Counted from the stretch's first letter, positions 35,279 through 44,790 are shown. The stretch is DNA of 64,000 nucleotides from Chroococcidiopsis sp. TS-821 (GCF_002939305.1 NZ_MVDI01000006.1:186001-250000), one strand, 5' to 3'. Numbers and translations are program-made. The notes: generated from the letters alone by a model not told the origin.

Positions 35279-37075
35279 ATGATATGCGCTCTAACTTCCA
35301 CACTGCGGGATTACTCAACTCCTAATTACCTTCTGATTCAAGATGAAAAAACCCTAGCTCGGCAGCTCAAGGCAATTCAAAGCACTGCTCTATTCGGGAT
35401 TGACTGTGAAACGACAGGACTCGATCCCAAGCGCGATCGCCTCCGGCTGGTGCAGATTGCCGTTCCCCACGCGAGAGTCCTGCTCATCGACTTATTTGCG
35501 ATCGCACCAAAGCACCTCAAACCGCTTCGGCAACTCTTAAACAGTCCTGCCCTGAAAATAGGACACAACCTGAAGTTTGAGTGGCAATTCCTTACTCAAG
35601 CTGGATTAGGGTTAGCTCATCCTTTCTTCGACACGCAACTAGCATACCGAATCTGGAGTGCGGGGATCAAAACTAAACTGTCTCTCAAATCAGTTGCTAG
35701 CAAACTGCTGGGAGTGAAATTAAATAAATCATTGCAGCACAGTAATTTTGCTCAAGCTGAATTGACCTCCCAGCAACTCCGATACGCTGCGATCGATGCA
35801 GCCATTCTGCTGGATCTATATCCCATCCTGCACGGCAGACTCAAACAAAGCCAACTGCTCGAAGTCGCTCGATTAGAGTTTAGTTGTATCCCTGTCACCG
35901 CGCAGATGGAACTCAACGGGATGTTACTCGACCTCAGCCGTTGGCAGGGGTACGGTGCATCGTTAGAAAAGCAAAAAGCAGCCGCGCTTGCAGTGGTGAA
36001 GCAGCTTTCGATTCCTGGCAAGCAACAACTGTCGTTGTTACCAGAAATAACCGATACTATCAACCCCAACTCACCCAAACAACTCCTTGCGGCACTACAA
36101 GCGATTGGTGCGCCGATCAAATCTACAAGCGAAAAAGAACTCGTCCCGCTGGCGGGGCAATTCCCAGTCATTCAAGCATTGCTGGATTACCGCAAGCTGC
36201 AAAAGGTACTAACTGTTTTCGACACTAGCCTACCCAAACACATCCACCAGACGACGGGTCGGATTCACGCTAACTGGTTTCAATATGGAGCTAAGTCTGG
36301 CAGATATAGCTGCCGCAACCCAGCACTGCAAACCGTTCCCCGCAATAAAGCGGCACGGCAATGCTTTGTGGCTTCCCCTGGCTGTCGAATTGTCAAAGCG
36401 GACTACAGCCAAATCGAGCTACGTATTGTTGCCAAGTTGAGTGGAGATGCGCGGCTGCTGCGGGCGTATCGCTTAGGAGAAGACATTCATCGCCTGACTG
36501 CTTCACTGATTACAGAAAGACCCATTGAAGAAATCGCCCCAGAAGATCGAACGCTAGCAAAAGCGATTAATTTCGGACTGATTTACGGTATGAGTGCTGT
36601 CAAACTCCAAGTCTATGCTGAAACCAAGTACGGCATTCGCATGTCACTGGAGGAAGCTCGTCGGTTCAGGAAACGATTCTTTGAAGCATATCCGGGCATC
36701 AAACGTTGGCATGATATGCTAGCAGGACTGGTCTACGGTCATCAGAAAGTAAGTGAGATTCGCACGCTCTTTGGCAGACGCAGGCGATGGAGGAAAAAAC
36801 CTCGGCTCACCGAGTTCTACAATCACCCAGTGCAAGGATTGTGTGCCGATATCCTCAAACTGGCTTTGATCGACTTAGAAACGGTTTTAATAAAGTTCGG
36901 CGCAAAGCTGATTGCTGTGGTGCATGATGAAATCCTGCTGGAGTGCCCAGAGGTTGTTGCTCTAGCGATCGCTCAACAACTCAAGCGATGCATGGAACGA
37001 GCTGCTCAGCCTTTCCTCGACCCGATCCCAGCTGTAGTAGAAGTTAAAGTGGCTGCTAATTGGGGTGGTGAATAA
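35279..37075 (+). CDS. polA: Family A DNA polymerase with 3'-5' exonuclease domain
   Basis: 598 residues, without the 5'-3' exonuclease domain of chromosomal Pol I. Exonuclease motifs: Asp42 and Glu44 in DCETTG, GHNLKFE near 95-101 (Glu where Asp is usual), and Y169...D173. Polymerase motif A is DYSQIELR (375-382), motif B RTLAKAINFGLIYG (424-437), and motif C VVHDE (547-551). All catalytic residues of the polymerase site are present. It resembles compact plasmid, phage and thermophile Pol A proteins. It could replicate the plasmid together with the clamp set at 14.9-18.9 kb or act in gap filling. Confidence 0.93.
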   Translation: MICALTSTLRDYSTPNYLLIQDEKTLARQLKAIQSTALFGIDCETTGLDPKRDRLRLVQIAVPHARVLLIDLFAIAPKHLKPLRQLLNSPALKIGHNLKFEWQFLTQAGLGLAHPFFDTQLAYRIWSAGIKTKLSLKSVASKLLGVKLNKSLQHSNFAQAELTSQQLRYAAIDAAILLDLYPILHGRLKQSQLLEVARLEFSCIPVTAQMELNGMLLDLSRWQGYGASLEKQKAAALAVVKQLSIPGKQQLSLLPEITDTINPNSPKQLLAALQAIGAPIKSTSEKELVPLAGQFPVIQALLDYRKLQKVLTVFDTSLPKHIHQTTGRIHANWFQYGAKSGRYSCRNPALQTVPRNKAARQCFVASPGCRIVKADYSQIELRIVAKLSGDARLLRAYRLGEDIHRLTASLITERPIEEIAPEDRTLAKAINFGLIYGMSAVKLQVYAETKYGIRMSLEEARRFRKRFFEAYPGIKRWHDMLAGLVYGHQKVSEIRTLFGRRRRWRKKPRLTEFYNHPVQGLCADILKLALIDLETVLIKFGAKLIAVVHDEILLECPEVVALAIAQQLKRCMERAAQPFLDPIPAVVEVKVAANWGGE

Positions 37076-37078
37076 GGC

Positions 37079-38719
37079 TTACATTTCTACGTAGGGCAGT
37101 TGCGCGGGTTCCTCCTCGTCGCTCTGAAATAGCTCCTTGCGGGGTTTAGCAAATTTTGAACGATCAGGTCCTGCGACTGGCTTAGCAAACGTTGCATTAT
37201 TTCTAATTTCTAACATTTGATTTTCCTCTCGAATCATAGCTGGGGTGAACTGCCACCGCTGCTGCTTCATCTCCTCAAAGGTGATTTCGAGGGGATCGCC
37301 CAGTCTTCCAGATCGATCGAGTTGGAAATATTTCTCTTCAGCCACTCGGCGCACGGCATTACCAATCTCAGCAGGCGTACACAGTCTGTATTCAGTCAGT
37401 AGTACGTGCCACTGGTCGTCAGTCCAAGGCGAAATCCCCGTTTTTTGTGCTTCGCAGAAGGCGGGAAAGTACTTGGCTAAGTGCAGGTTGAAAATGTCGT
37501 ACCGCCCCCCGTCATGCGGTAGGTCTACAAAGTAAATGTCATCGACTCGGCGTTGCAACTCTAACGGTAGCATTCCCAAACGGTTGACCGTAGCGATGAC
37601 AAACACCTGCGATTGATGTTCCTGCATCCAAGTCAGTAGTTTGCCCGCGCGTCTTTTGGACAATCCTCCATCTGCATTAGAATCCCAACCTGCGAATCCT
37701 TTGTCGAAATCGTCGAAATACAGAACTACAGGAGCCATCGCTTCGGCTGTAGCCAATAAAAATCGTAACTCTCGATCGGATGATATGGATGCCCAATCCA
37801 CGGCCATCAGCGGCACCCCCATTTTTTTGGCTGCGAGTTTTGCTGAAAGACTCTTTCCAGTGCCAGGTGGACCCCAGAGAATTAAGCCTCTGGGAAACTT
37901 TAACCCATACTGCTTTTGTGCTTCTGGATTGAATAAAGCACTAATGCGATCGAGTCGTGTATCCAACAAGTCCAGTCCTGCTGCTGTTGGCACATCTGGA
38001 TCGGCAATAAAGTCCAGTCCCCTACCACTAAGTTTGGCGAGTTTGTAAGACAGTACCATCTGGGCTAATTGCCCTACAGTTCGAGCAAAAGGAAGCGACT
38101 GAACGAGCACCAGATCGATCTCTCCCGCAGATAACCCCTGACAAGCTCTAATTAAGCGAGTTTGAGTATCAGCATCGGTTTGCAAGTTATTGTGAGATTG
38201 GCAAAACTGCTCGACTGCTTGCGTAATTTGTTGCAGGCTAGGTAAAGCATTGATCAAGACTGGGATAAAAGGCTGTAAGCTCGGCGAGAGTTCGATTTGC
38301 TCTGCCAGCAACACCCAATATTGACGAATCTTGCCCCAAGAAAGCTGTTGGAAAGCATTAGAAAGCTGATAAATCAAGTGATCGCTCAACTGCCCGCGCT
38401 CGTCAAATTGCAACACGCCTTCGAGCAAAAAAATTCCTGGTTGTGGAGTGTCAAGCAGATATTGGATAATATCGCGATCGCGCTCTGCAAGTGTTGTTGG
38501 TTGAAAAACTGTACGTACAGTATTTTCCACCTCCTGATTACCCAGTTGTTGAATGGACGAACAACCAGGATTCCAAAAATAAACAGGAAGCGATCGCTCC
38601 TCTCCCCAGCGTTGGAAGTGTTGAAAGATTTGACCTCTATCAGTCAAAAAATACTCAACCCCCACAATAAACGTGCCTCGGTCAGCTAGGGCTGTCCAAT
38701 CAAACAAAGTTCTGTTCAT
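37079..38719 (-). CDS. Ycf46-like AAA+ ATPase
   Basis: 546 residues. The N-terminal half (1-200) is a non-catalytic domain typical of the cyanobacterial/plastid Ycf46 group. The AAA+ module has Walker A GPPGTGKS (283-290), Walker B VVLYFDDFDK (331-340), sensor 1 IATVNRLGMLP and an arginine-finger RR before VDDIYFVDLP. The partner is unknown; Ycf46 homologues are linked with photosynthesis and CO2 regulation in cyanobacteria, but plasmid copies may serve as remodelling ATPases. It converges on polA with 3 bp between stops. Confidence 0.8.
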   Translation of the reverse strand: MNRTLFDWTALADRGTFIVGVEYFLTDRGQIFQHFQRWGEERSLPVYFWNPGCSSIQQLGNQEVENTVRTVFQPTTLAERDRDIIQYLLDTPQPGIFLLEGVLQFDERGQLSDHLIYQLSNAFQQLSWGKIRQYWVLLAEQIELSPSLQPFIPVLINALPSLQQITQAVEQFCQSHNNLQTDADTQTRLIRACQGLSAGEIDLVLVQSLPFARTVGQLAQMVLSYKLAKLSGRGLDFIADPDVPTAAGLDLLDTRLDRISALFNPEAQKQYGLKFPRGLILWGPPGTGKSLSAKLAAKKMGVPLMAVDWASISSDRELRFLLATAEAMAPVVLYFDDFDKGFAGWDSNADGGLSKRRAGKLLTWMQEHQSQVFVIATVNRLGMLPLELQRRVDDIYFVDLPHDGGRYDIFNLHLAKYFPAFCEAQKTGISPWTDDQWHVLLTEYRLCTPAEIGNAVRRVAEEKYFQLDRSGRLGDPLEITFEEMKQQRWQFTPAMIREENQMLEIRNNATFAKPVAGPDRSKFAKPRKELFQSDEEEPAQLPYVEM

Positions 38720-38939
38720 ACTGGCTTCATTGATGCTTAGTTTCGTTGCTAAATAGTTCCAGTAAATCTCCTATAAAGAAGTAACAAAATCAGTTGAAAA
38801 ATTAATCGAGATAACTTAACACTGCTCTATATAAACATCGTCAATTTAACTTTGATAATCATTAGATTTAATCGATTAAATTCCAGAACTAAAAATCAAT
38901 CTTTAACATAATAATAAAAAGTCTTTAAAACTTAATTTT

Positions 38940-39311
38940 TTATATCTGTAGCTGCCTTTGTCGTCCCCGCCTCCGTCGGTGCGTCCTTCTTTGCTGAAAG
39001 TCTTGTGGTTTTGTCTCTCCAAGATGTAAAAACCACTGAACATCTTTTTGAGTAATTAACTGCTGTATATGAATTTGGGTTTGATCGCCTGAGCGTTGGA
39101 GCATAAATAAACACCCCCGTCCTTTCACCTCCACTGTTAAGCTTTTCTCGGTCAATAATGGTTGTGCGTAAGTGATTTGATAAAGTCCTAGGTTCAATTG
39201 CCAAATATTACGGTTGGGGTCTACCAGTTTCGTTAGCCCCTGCTCGTGTGCTTGTTGAAAATAAGGAACTGCAATCTGAATAATTAACGAAGCTCGCTGT
39301 TGATTGCACAT
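38940..39311 (-). CDS. Small protein coupled to the relaxase
   Basis: 123 residues from the ATG at 39311, which shares a base with the relaxase stop (TGATG). It has no recognised motif. The N-terminal part looks globular, and the last 30 residues are extremely Arg/Gln-rich (TRRRRRGRQRQ type), suggesting DNA or RNA binding. Being the third gene of the mobC-relaxase unit, it may be a relaxosome accessory protein; this is inferred. Confidence 0.55.
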   Translation of the reverse strand: MCNQQRASLIIQIAVPYFQQAHEQGLTKLVDPNRNIWQLNLGLYQITYAQPLLTEKSLTVEVKGRGCLFMLQRSGDQTQIHIQQLITQKDVQWFLHLGETKPQDFQQRRTHRRRRGRQRQLQI

Positions 39312-40240
39312 CAAAGTTCTAATTGCACCTGCTTTGCTCGGTTTTGTTGCTGACAGTTGCGATCGAGTTGCACGATAAGGGTTTTATTCTCATGCGAGTC
39401 AAATTGGGCGATCGCCTTTTCATTGGCTTCAACTTCAAAAGCCGCAGTTTGAGACGAGCCATGCTTCGTGCCAATCAGTTGCGCGATCGCCTCATCGTCT
39501 CGATCGGGTACGTAACTCACTCCTCGATACTTTTGCAAGCCAACAAATGAATAATCCCTACCTAGTTTGTTACCACTAAACGCAACTCCTTCAAGGGCAT
39601 AAGAAATGCCTTGTTCGGTGACTCTGACTTCTACTCCAGCTGACTGTACCTGCTGAATGTAGTCTGGCATCGTGTCGGTGTGTGCCGTTGCCCAATTCAA
39701 AATTGGATAAAGCTTTTGACGAACACTAGGCTGCCCCAAACGCTTCTGCTGGCTAAATTCTCCAGAGGGGTGAGCGCGGTTTGGTTTGTCCCAACTTGGT
39801 TCTGTCGATTGTAAGTCATAAGCCTGTTCTAGTTGACGAATCAAAACTTCACTCCGGCGATAGTCCCAAGAATCGCTCACGATAGACCCATCCCCAATCC
39901 GAATCCGACTTGCCACCATGTGAATGTGGTCGTGAGCGGTGTCGTGGTGTCGGTAAACTACGTACTGAGAATCTCCAAACCCCATCCCTTGCAAGTAGTC
40001 TTCAGCAATATCCATCCACCGATCGTCATCCATTGTTTCGATGGGAATAACGCTTAAAGAAGCATGATAGACCGACCGCTTAAGTCGAGGATTGAGCTTG
40101 CGAGACTCGTGAAATTCCTTGACAAGCCCATCGAGTGTTACACTCCCCATATTTGTGCCAATTTGTCTTGCACCTGACTTGTTGTGTAAGTAATTGAGTA
40201 TTTTGCGAAACGACGCACACTTAAACTGTTTTCCAATCAT
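39311..40240 (-). CDS. MOBP-type relaxase (MobA/TraI-like)
   Basis: 309 residues. An N-terminal Tyr (Y17, in KILNYL) fits the nicking tyrosine. Motif III is HHDTAHDHIHMV (98-109), the metal-binding His cluster of MOBP relaxases. The tail has GISYALEGVAF, SGNKLG and LQKYRGVSY, a segment common after relaxase cores. It should nick oriT, stay covalently bound to the strand and pilot it through the VirD4/VirB channel. The start overlaps the mobC-like stop in ATGA. It is small and lacks a helicase or primase domain. Confidence 0.9.
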   Translation of the reverse strand: MIGKQFKCASFRKILNYLHNKSGARQIGTNMGSVTLDGLVKEFHESRKLNPRLKRSVYHASLSVIPIETMDDDRWMDIAEDYLQGMGFGDSQYVVYRHHDTAHDHIHMVASRIRIGDGSIVSDSWDYRRSEVLIRQLEQAYDLQSTEPSWDKPNRAHPSGEFSQQKRLGQPSVRQKLYPILNWATAHTDTMPDYIQQVQSAGVEVRVTEQGISYALEGVAFSGNKLGRDYSFVGLQKYRGVSYVPDRDDEAIAQLIGTKHGSSQTAAFEVEANEKAIAQFDSHENKTLIVQLDRNCQQQNRAKQVQLEL

Positions 40241-40617
40241 TCATCTTGCCTTTCAATCGTTGTTAAATTGACCAAGTCAGGATTTAGTACTTGCAGCTGC
40301 AATTGCCTAACCCGATCTTCTAACTCTTTCAACCATTCCACGTTGATATTAATGTCGCCTCCCTGCTTCTTTTCTTGGTTGCAGGCTCTAACAATTTGGT
40401 TGAGATGATTCCGAATCCAACCCAGCTGCAAATAAGTCTCTCGATTCAGCTGCGGCGCAGGCGGTAAAGTTTTCATCTTTAACCCAGCTCGACGAAAGTG
40501 CTCGTTTAAGCTAAGGTTGCCTGCTAATTCCTTAGCTTGTTTCTTTTCATCTGCCGTCAGGTAAATTGTCACCCGCTGGTTAGCTGGTGTTCCATCTTCT
40601 GATCGCGGTCTTCGCAT
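40237..40617 (-). CDS. MobC-like relaxosome accessory protein
   Basis: 126 residues from the ATG at 40617. The N-terminus (NQRVTIYLTADEKKQAKELA) fits a ribbon-helix-helix DNA-binding fold. The middle IRNHLNQIVRACN is the MobC-family signature. MobC helps the relaxase open and recognise oriT. Overlap with the relaxase start shows translational coupling. Confidence 0.82.
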   Translation of the reverse strand: MRRPRSEDGTPANQRVTIYLTADEKKQAKELAGNLSLNEHFRRAGLKMKTLPPAPQLNRETYLQLGWIRNHLNQIVRACNQEKKQGGDININVEWLKELEDRVRQLQLQVLNPDLVNLTTIERQDE

Positions 40618-40804
40618 AATCAAATCGATTGCATCACTACATCGCTAACAATACTGAGTTGGTACGTGGCAGTCCTCTCGCTTGCAAAAAAGCGATCGCA
40701 CGACTCCATTCCCTAAGATTATTTAAGCAACTTACGTAAAATTTTTTACATATAAAAAACATGGCTTGCTACTCCGTCAACTCCACGTCCATCACCAACT
40801 AACG

Positions 40805-40819
40805 CACCCAACTTGGGTG
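40805..40819. other. Candidate oriT palindrome
   Basis: CACCCAA-C-TTGGGTG is a perfect inverted repeat about 190 bp upstream of mobC. Relaxases of this type bind an inverted repeat next to the nic site. The nic position cannot be fixed from the sequence. Confidence 0.35.
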
Positions 40820-40950
40820 AGCTTTAGGAAATTTAGACAAGTTGCATCGCAGTCCAATTGCAGGCTAATCGCGCTTTAATAAAGGTGCGATCGCAGTCCG
40901 GTCGGGGTAGGACGAGAAAAATTTTGTTAAATACATATTAATCCATGAAA

Positions 40951-41052
40951 ATCGAGGGAGCGATCGGGGTTGGATAAAGGTTTGATGAAGGTATGTTTGG
41001 TATTTTGTAAAGGTCTAACCGCGATCAGATCGAGGAGTGATCGGGGTTGAAT
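40951..41052. repeat. Imperfect direct-repeat pair upstream of the partition genes
   Basis: ATCGAGGGAGCGATCGGGGT at 40951 and ATCGAGGAGTGATCGGGGT at 41029 are 78 bp apart, each followed by TG. Both flank GATGAAGG-type motifs and lie upstream of the ParM-like gene, so they could be a centromere (parC-like) site or operators. Confidence 0.4.
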
Positions 41053-41282
41053 GAATATACCATGAAAGGGTGACAGCTTTGGGTTCAAAATTCGCCCCAT
41101 CCTTGATGAAGCATTGTTTAAGTTGAAAATACTTCAGTGAATTTACGATTAAGCAAGTAAAATTAAATGCAATATACACTTCCATTTGCTATAACTTTGA
41201 GGGGAGAGTTTATACTTTCTCAGTAGTAAGTCAAGTTAGTCGCACCCTTCAATGCGATCGGCAATTCCCCTTAACTAAATCA

Positions 41283-42416
41283 ATGGCGGATCTTACTCTC
41301 AGTTTCGATCCAGGGGCATCCCTGACCAAGGTAATTTATGAATTAGGCAATGAAGAAACTATTCGGCTCCTCTTAATGGAACCAGAGATGATTCAACTGC
41401 CTCAAAGTTCAATTGAGTCGTATTTAGTCAATCGGCAGGGGGTTGGGCAGGCTCGACCTGAAAATGAAGCCTGGGTGCAATGCGCGGGTGAATCAGAATG
41501 TCAAGTGGTGGGTTTTCTAGCTCGACAATTCCTAGCCTCCCCTCGCCTCAACCGACTCAAGTACGAATCTACCCTTCATAAAGTGCTGGCGGCGGTTGGG
41601 GCAATCGCTCAGTCTAGCGGACTTCCTAATCGCTTTTCTCTGGCGCTTGTAACTCCTTTACCGTATGGGGAGTATCGCAATCACCCGCAGCTGAAAGCTC
41701 ATCTCCAAAAAGCTCTCAAAGACTTTCGGTTTCGAGGACAGCGGTTCAAAGTCAAGCTAGAAAGCTTTAATTGTCTACCAGAGGGGGCAGGGTTGGCACT
41801 AATCCAATGCCAGCAAAATGGAGTTGAGTGGTTTCAACGTCAGGCGATCGCGGTGTTAATGTTTGGACACCGCAACACCACTGCCCTGATCTTTGAACGA
41901 GGCAAAATGACCGCCGGACACACCACCAACTTGGGATTCCATCAATTGGTGCAACAGGCGATCGAGCGGACTTCTGGGCAAGAGTTAGTCTCTTTGACCG
42001 CTGCCATCTATGAGGCAGGAACTGAGTTAACTCCCAACAATCCCGTTCTGCAATCTTTAGTCAAGAGCCATAATCCAGATAACCAGGTAGTAGAACTGAA
42101 ACAACTCATTGGGGCGATCGCTACGGCAAGAGTGGAATACTGGCGCAGGCTTCAAGAATGGCTGGATGCGGTGCTGCCTAGAACAATCACTCAAGTGGTG
42201 CTTTCAGGTGGTGCAGCAATGTATCTTTACCAAGAACTAGAAGACTACTTTCCCAGTACGCCAACTTACTGGGGTATGGACTTACAGCATCAAATTGAGC
42301 AAATCTTAGGCTTAGACTATCGTTCCTGTCAGTCAGGCAAGGAATCGCTGTCGTTTCGGTTAGTCGATGGGTTCGGTTTATTTTTAAAATTTAGAGCAAC
42401 TCAGTCAGCTGTATGA
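41283..42416 (+). CDS. ParM/StbA-like actin-fold ATPase
   Basis: 377 residues. Phosphate 1 motif is LSFDPGASLTKVIY near the start. The phosphate 2 position reads VLMFGHRNTTALIF, where actins have an Asp-x-Gly-x-x-Thr-Thr. The adenosine motif is VVLSGGAAMYL. Length and motif order fit plasmid-segregating actin-like proteins. The altered phosphate 2 motif lacks the usual Asp. Its stop overlaps the next start (ATGA), as parM-parR pairs often do. Filament formation pushing plasmid copies apart is the expected role. Confidence 0.78.
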   Translation: MADLTLSFDPGASLTKVIYELGNEETIRLLLMEPEMIQLPQSSIESYLVNRQGVGQARPENEAWVQCAGESECQVVGFLARQFLASPRLNRLKYESTLHKVLAAVGAIAQSSGLPNRFSLALVTPLPYGEYRNHPQLKAHLQKALKDFRFRGQRFKVKLESFNCLPEGAGLALIQCQQNGVEWFQRQAIAVLMFGHRNTTALIFERGKMTAGHTTNLGFHQLVQQAIERTSGQELVSLTAAIYEAGTELTPNNPVLQSLVKSHNPDNQVVELKQLIGAIATARVEYWRRLQEWLDAVLPRTITQVVLSGGAAMYLYQELEDYFPSTPTYWGMDLQHQIEQILGLDYRSCQSGKESLSFRLVDGFGLFLKFRATQSAV

Positions 42417-42895
42417 ATAAGCGTATAACCAAACAGCGCCAAGTCTTTATCTTCCGTTACCAGCCTTATGCGGACAGTTCTGATGATGTCCTTCTACGCT
42501 TTCTCGAAGCTGGAGATGGCATTCGCTGTGGTAGAGAAATGGCGATCCAGGCACTGCGGATGTGCTATTTAGCTCTAGCCTACCAATGGGCAGGCACTCT
42601 CAGCGATGAAGAACTTCGGCATGTTAGTTTGAACTGTTGTAATGCTCTAGAACAACAGCTGATGCACCTGCGACAAACGCTGCATTTGCCTGCCTCTGGC
42701 GCTTCTACTGCGAGCGCTGCTTTGGCGATCGCTCCGGTTACTACCCCTGTTAGCGCTCCCTTTGAAATAAGTCAACCCGTAGCTCCAATGGCTAGTCGTG
42801 CCAACTCAAAGCGTACTCGAGTCGTGAAATCTGATGCCCTGCTACCTGGAAAAGGCTCATTTCAAGACGAAACTGGATTATTTGACGGGATTTGA
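42413..42895 (+). CDS. Small partner of the actin-like protein (ParR-like position)
   Basis: 160 residues. The first about 85 are basic then helical, with FLEAGDG, REMAIQALRMCYLALA and a Cys pair; the rest is an Ala/Pro/Val linker and a charged end. No motif proves DNA binding. Position immediately after a ParM-like gene, with ATGA coupling, and the small size fit a ParR-type centromere adaptor. This is an inference from context. Confidence 0.55.
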   Translation: MNKRITKQRQVFIFRYQPYADSSDDVLLRFLEAGDGIRCGREMAIQALRMCYLALAYQWAGTLSDEELRHVSLNCCNALEQQLMHLRQTLHLPASGASTASAALAIAPVTTPVSAPFEISQPVAPMASRANSKRTRVVKSDALLPGKGSFQDETGLFDGI

Positions 42896-42986
42896 TTTTG
42901 ACTATTAAGCACAAAGATACAGCGTGGACACAACTGCACCGACTTGTTTAAAGCAACCTACCTAACCAAATGGAGTATTAGTTATT

Positions 42987-43823
42987 ATGCCAACGATTCA
43001 CTTTGTTGACGGCGAAAAGGGAGGAGTCGGTAAATCCCTATTTTGCCGAGTTATGGTGCAATACTGCCTTGATAAAGGATATCCGTTTACCCTAGTCGAA
43101 GCCGATCGCAGTAACCCTGATGTGGGAGAGTTTTATCCAGAAAATGTTGAAGATAAAAATGGCAAAAAGATTGTCCATTATAAACAAGCTATTTTCAGCG
43201 AATCGGAGCGCAAGCTTTATGAGGCAGACAAGATTTTTGAACTAGCGTTAGCCAAACCTGTAATTGTCAATTTGCCTGCTCAAGTCTTCACAACTGTTAA
43301 TGATTGGATGGAACGCAACACGTTGTTAGATGTTAGTTCCCAGCATGGAATTGACATTTGCAAATGGTTCGTTTGCACGGGTGGTTTTGACAGTGTCAAA
43401 CTGTTTGTGGAATCGGTCAATCATTTTGAAGGAAAAATTCGGCATATCCTGATTCGTAATTTGGGACTGCAAGACGATTGGTCGCACGTTTACGAGCGTA
43501 AAGAACTCAAAGATCTGATGAGCAAATACAGTATCAAAGCGATCGATTTACCTAAATTCAGCTACCGAGAGCGAGACTATATCGATGAATATCGGATCTC
43601 ATTTGCCCAAGCGAGGGGACTCAATGAGTTGGGAGTTTTAGGGTTACAGCGCATCCATAAGTTTCTCAAAGAGGCGTATACAAACATCGACCAAACTGAA
43701 GTGTGGAGTAAGCCAGTGAAATCTACTCGGTCTGCTTCTAAGTCATCTAAATCAAACGCTTTGGCTGCTGCAACTGCTGAAACTCCAGCTACTGATGCCC
43801 AAGCCGTTGTGAGTGGTAAGTAA
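42987..43823 (+). CDS. MinD/ParA-type P-loop ATPase (TraL/MobD-like)
   Basis: 278 residues. The deviant Walker A GEKGGVGKS sits at 9-17. EADRSNPDVGEF follows as the switch I-like part, and VIVNLPAQ as Walker B. The gaps match plasmid ParA relatives such as TraL/MobD, found in mobilisation regions, rather than classical ParA with an HTH. The tail (245-278) is Ser/Ala/Lys-rich. It could position the transfer machinery or the plasmid. It lies between the ParM-like pair and a membrane protein. Confidence 0.75.
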   Translation: MPTIHFVDGEKGGVGKSLFCRVMVQYCLDKGYPFTLVEADRSNPDVGEFYPENVEDKNGKKIVHYKQAIFSESERKLYEADKIFELALAKPVIVNLPAQVFTTVNDWMERNTLLDVSSQHGIDICKWFVCTGGFDSVKLFVESVNHFEGKIRHILIRNLGLQDDWSHVYERKELKDLMSKYSIKAIDLPKFSYRERDYIDEYRISFAQARGLNELGVLGLQRIHKFLKEAYTNIDQTEVWSKPVKSTRSASKSSKSNALAAATAETPATDAQAVVSGK

Positions 43824-43854
43824 CTAATTACAGTGAATAAATAGAATTCGATCT

Positions 43855-44790
43855 ATGGCAACCAAGCCGCAAGTTGATGACGAAAACGAATTTACAGACA
43901 ATGAGCTGGACGACGAAGACTTGTCCGAGTTGTTGGACGAGTCAGATACAAACGCTGCAATTGAGCCACTCACGGCTGAAGTACCTAAGAAGGCTTCAGA
44001 GAAAGTTATCTCTAATGGGATGACCCGTGAAGCAGTTAACCAACGCAAAAAGAAGCGATTGCTCTACGAACAACGGCGCAAGCAGCTCGACCGCACGATC
44101 CTGGCTTTAGCCCTGCGGGGAAAAGATGAGTCGTTCAAAGCCAAGGTCTACGAAATCGTCATCCAAACGGGACTCGATCCCGAAGATCCAGCTTTTCTGC
44201 TGCTGGTCGCTACGGGGCGATTAGAGCTGCTGCTGGAGGAATCTCCCAAAGAGCTAGAAGCGTTGTTCGACCAATGGGCTCAAGGCATTCACGCGCAACT
44301 GCAAAACTACCGAGAAGGACTGGAGCACTACGAACGAGCAGCTCTCAAAGCTCAAGAGAAGGCGATCGCCCAATCGGTGCAGGCGCTGCTCCAAAAGGCT
44401 GCTATTGACAAATTTCTACACTCGATCAATGCCATTTCCATTGCGGCTGGAGCTGTAGTACTCCTGGTAGCAGGGGGACTGGGTTCGGTGTTGGGAGTGG
44501 GGTGGACAACCTGGCAACAAGCACAGGTGGAGTATGCCCCTGGCAAACCTCGCCAGCTCACCCTAGAGGAAGTCACCGCTTTGAAGTGGGCAACCAGTTC
44601 TGAAGGGCAATTTGCCCGCAACCTGATGAGTTGGAACCAAACTCTGCTTGCCCAACAGGGATTCAGCCGCAGCCGACTGTGCGAACAAGATGCTAAACAA
44701 CTCGGCGTCACACTGGAGTTGGAAGGAAGAAAAGCCAAGAGTGGGTTTTGTACCCTCTGGATTGTGCCGCCCAACCAACGCAAGTTTTGA
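43855..44790 (+). CDS. Membrane protein downstream of the ParA-like ATPase
   Basis: 311 residues. An acidic N-terminus (1-45) is followed by a basic helix (QRKKKRLLYEQRRKQ), a conserved-looking ALRGKDESFKAKVYE segment with GLDPEDPAFLLLVATG, a long helix, and one strong transmembrane segment at about 190-220 (AAGAVVLLVAGGLG). The rest is periplasmic, with two Cys. I recall a similar cyanobacterial family (DUF6753), given from memory. It may anchor the ParA-like ATPase at the membrane. Confidence 0.6.
   Translation: MATKPQVDDENEFTDNELDDEDLSELLDESDTNAAIEPLTAEVPKKASEKVISNGMTREAVNQRKKKRLLYEQRRKQLDRTILALALRGKDESFKAKVYEIVIQTGLDPEDPAFLLLVATGRLELLLEESPKELEALFDQWAQGIHAQLQNYREGLEHYERAALKAQEKAIAQSVQALLQKAAIDKFLHSINAISIAAGAVVLLVAGGLGSVLGVGWTTWQQAQVEYAPGKPRQLTLEEVTALKWATSSEGQFARNLMSWNQTLLAQQGFSRSRLCEQDAKQLGVTLELEGRKAKSGFCTLWIVPPNQRKF

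Larger units (their letters stand above)
40618..41282. other. Divergent region with candidate oriT and partition-site repeats
   Basis: 665 bp between mobC (minus) and the actin-like gene (plus), with no coding frame of note. It holds a perfect palindrome (40805-40819) and a pair of GC-richer 23-bp repeats (40951 and 41029), described separately. Position beside mobC and the partition genes is where oriT and a centromere would be expected. Confidence 0.5.

Noticed and set aside
41283-42416. Hsp70/DnaK-like chaperone
   Set aside because: Too short, lacks the substrate domain, and is followed by a small coupled gene as in parM-parR.
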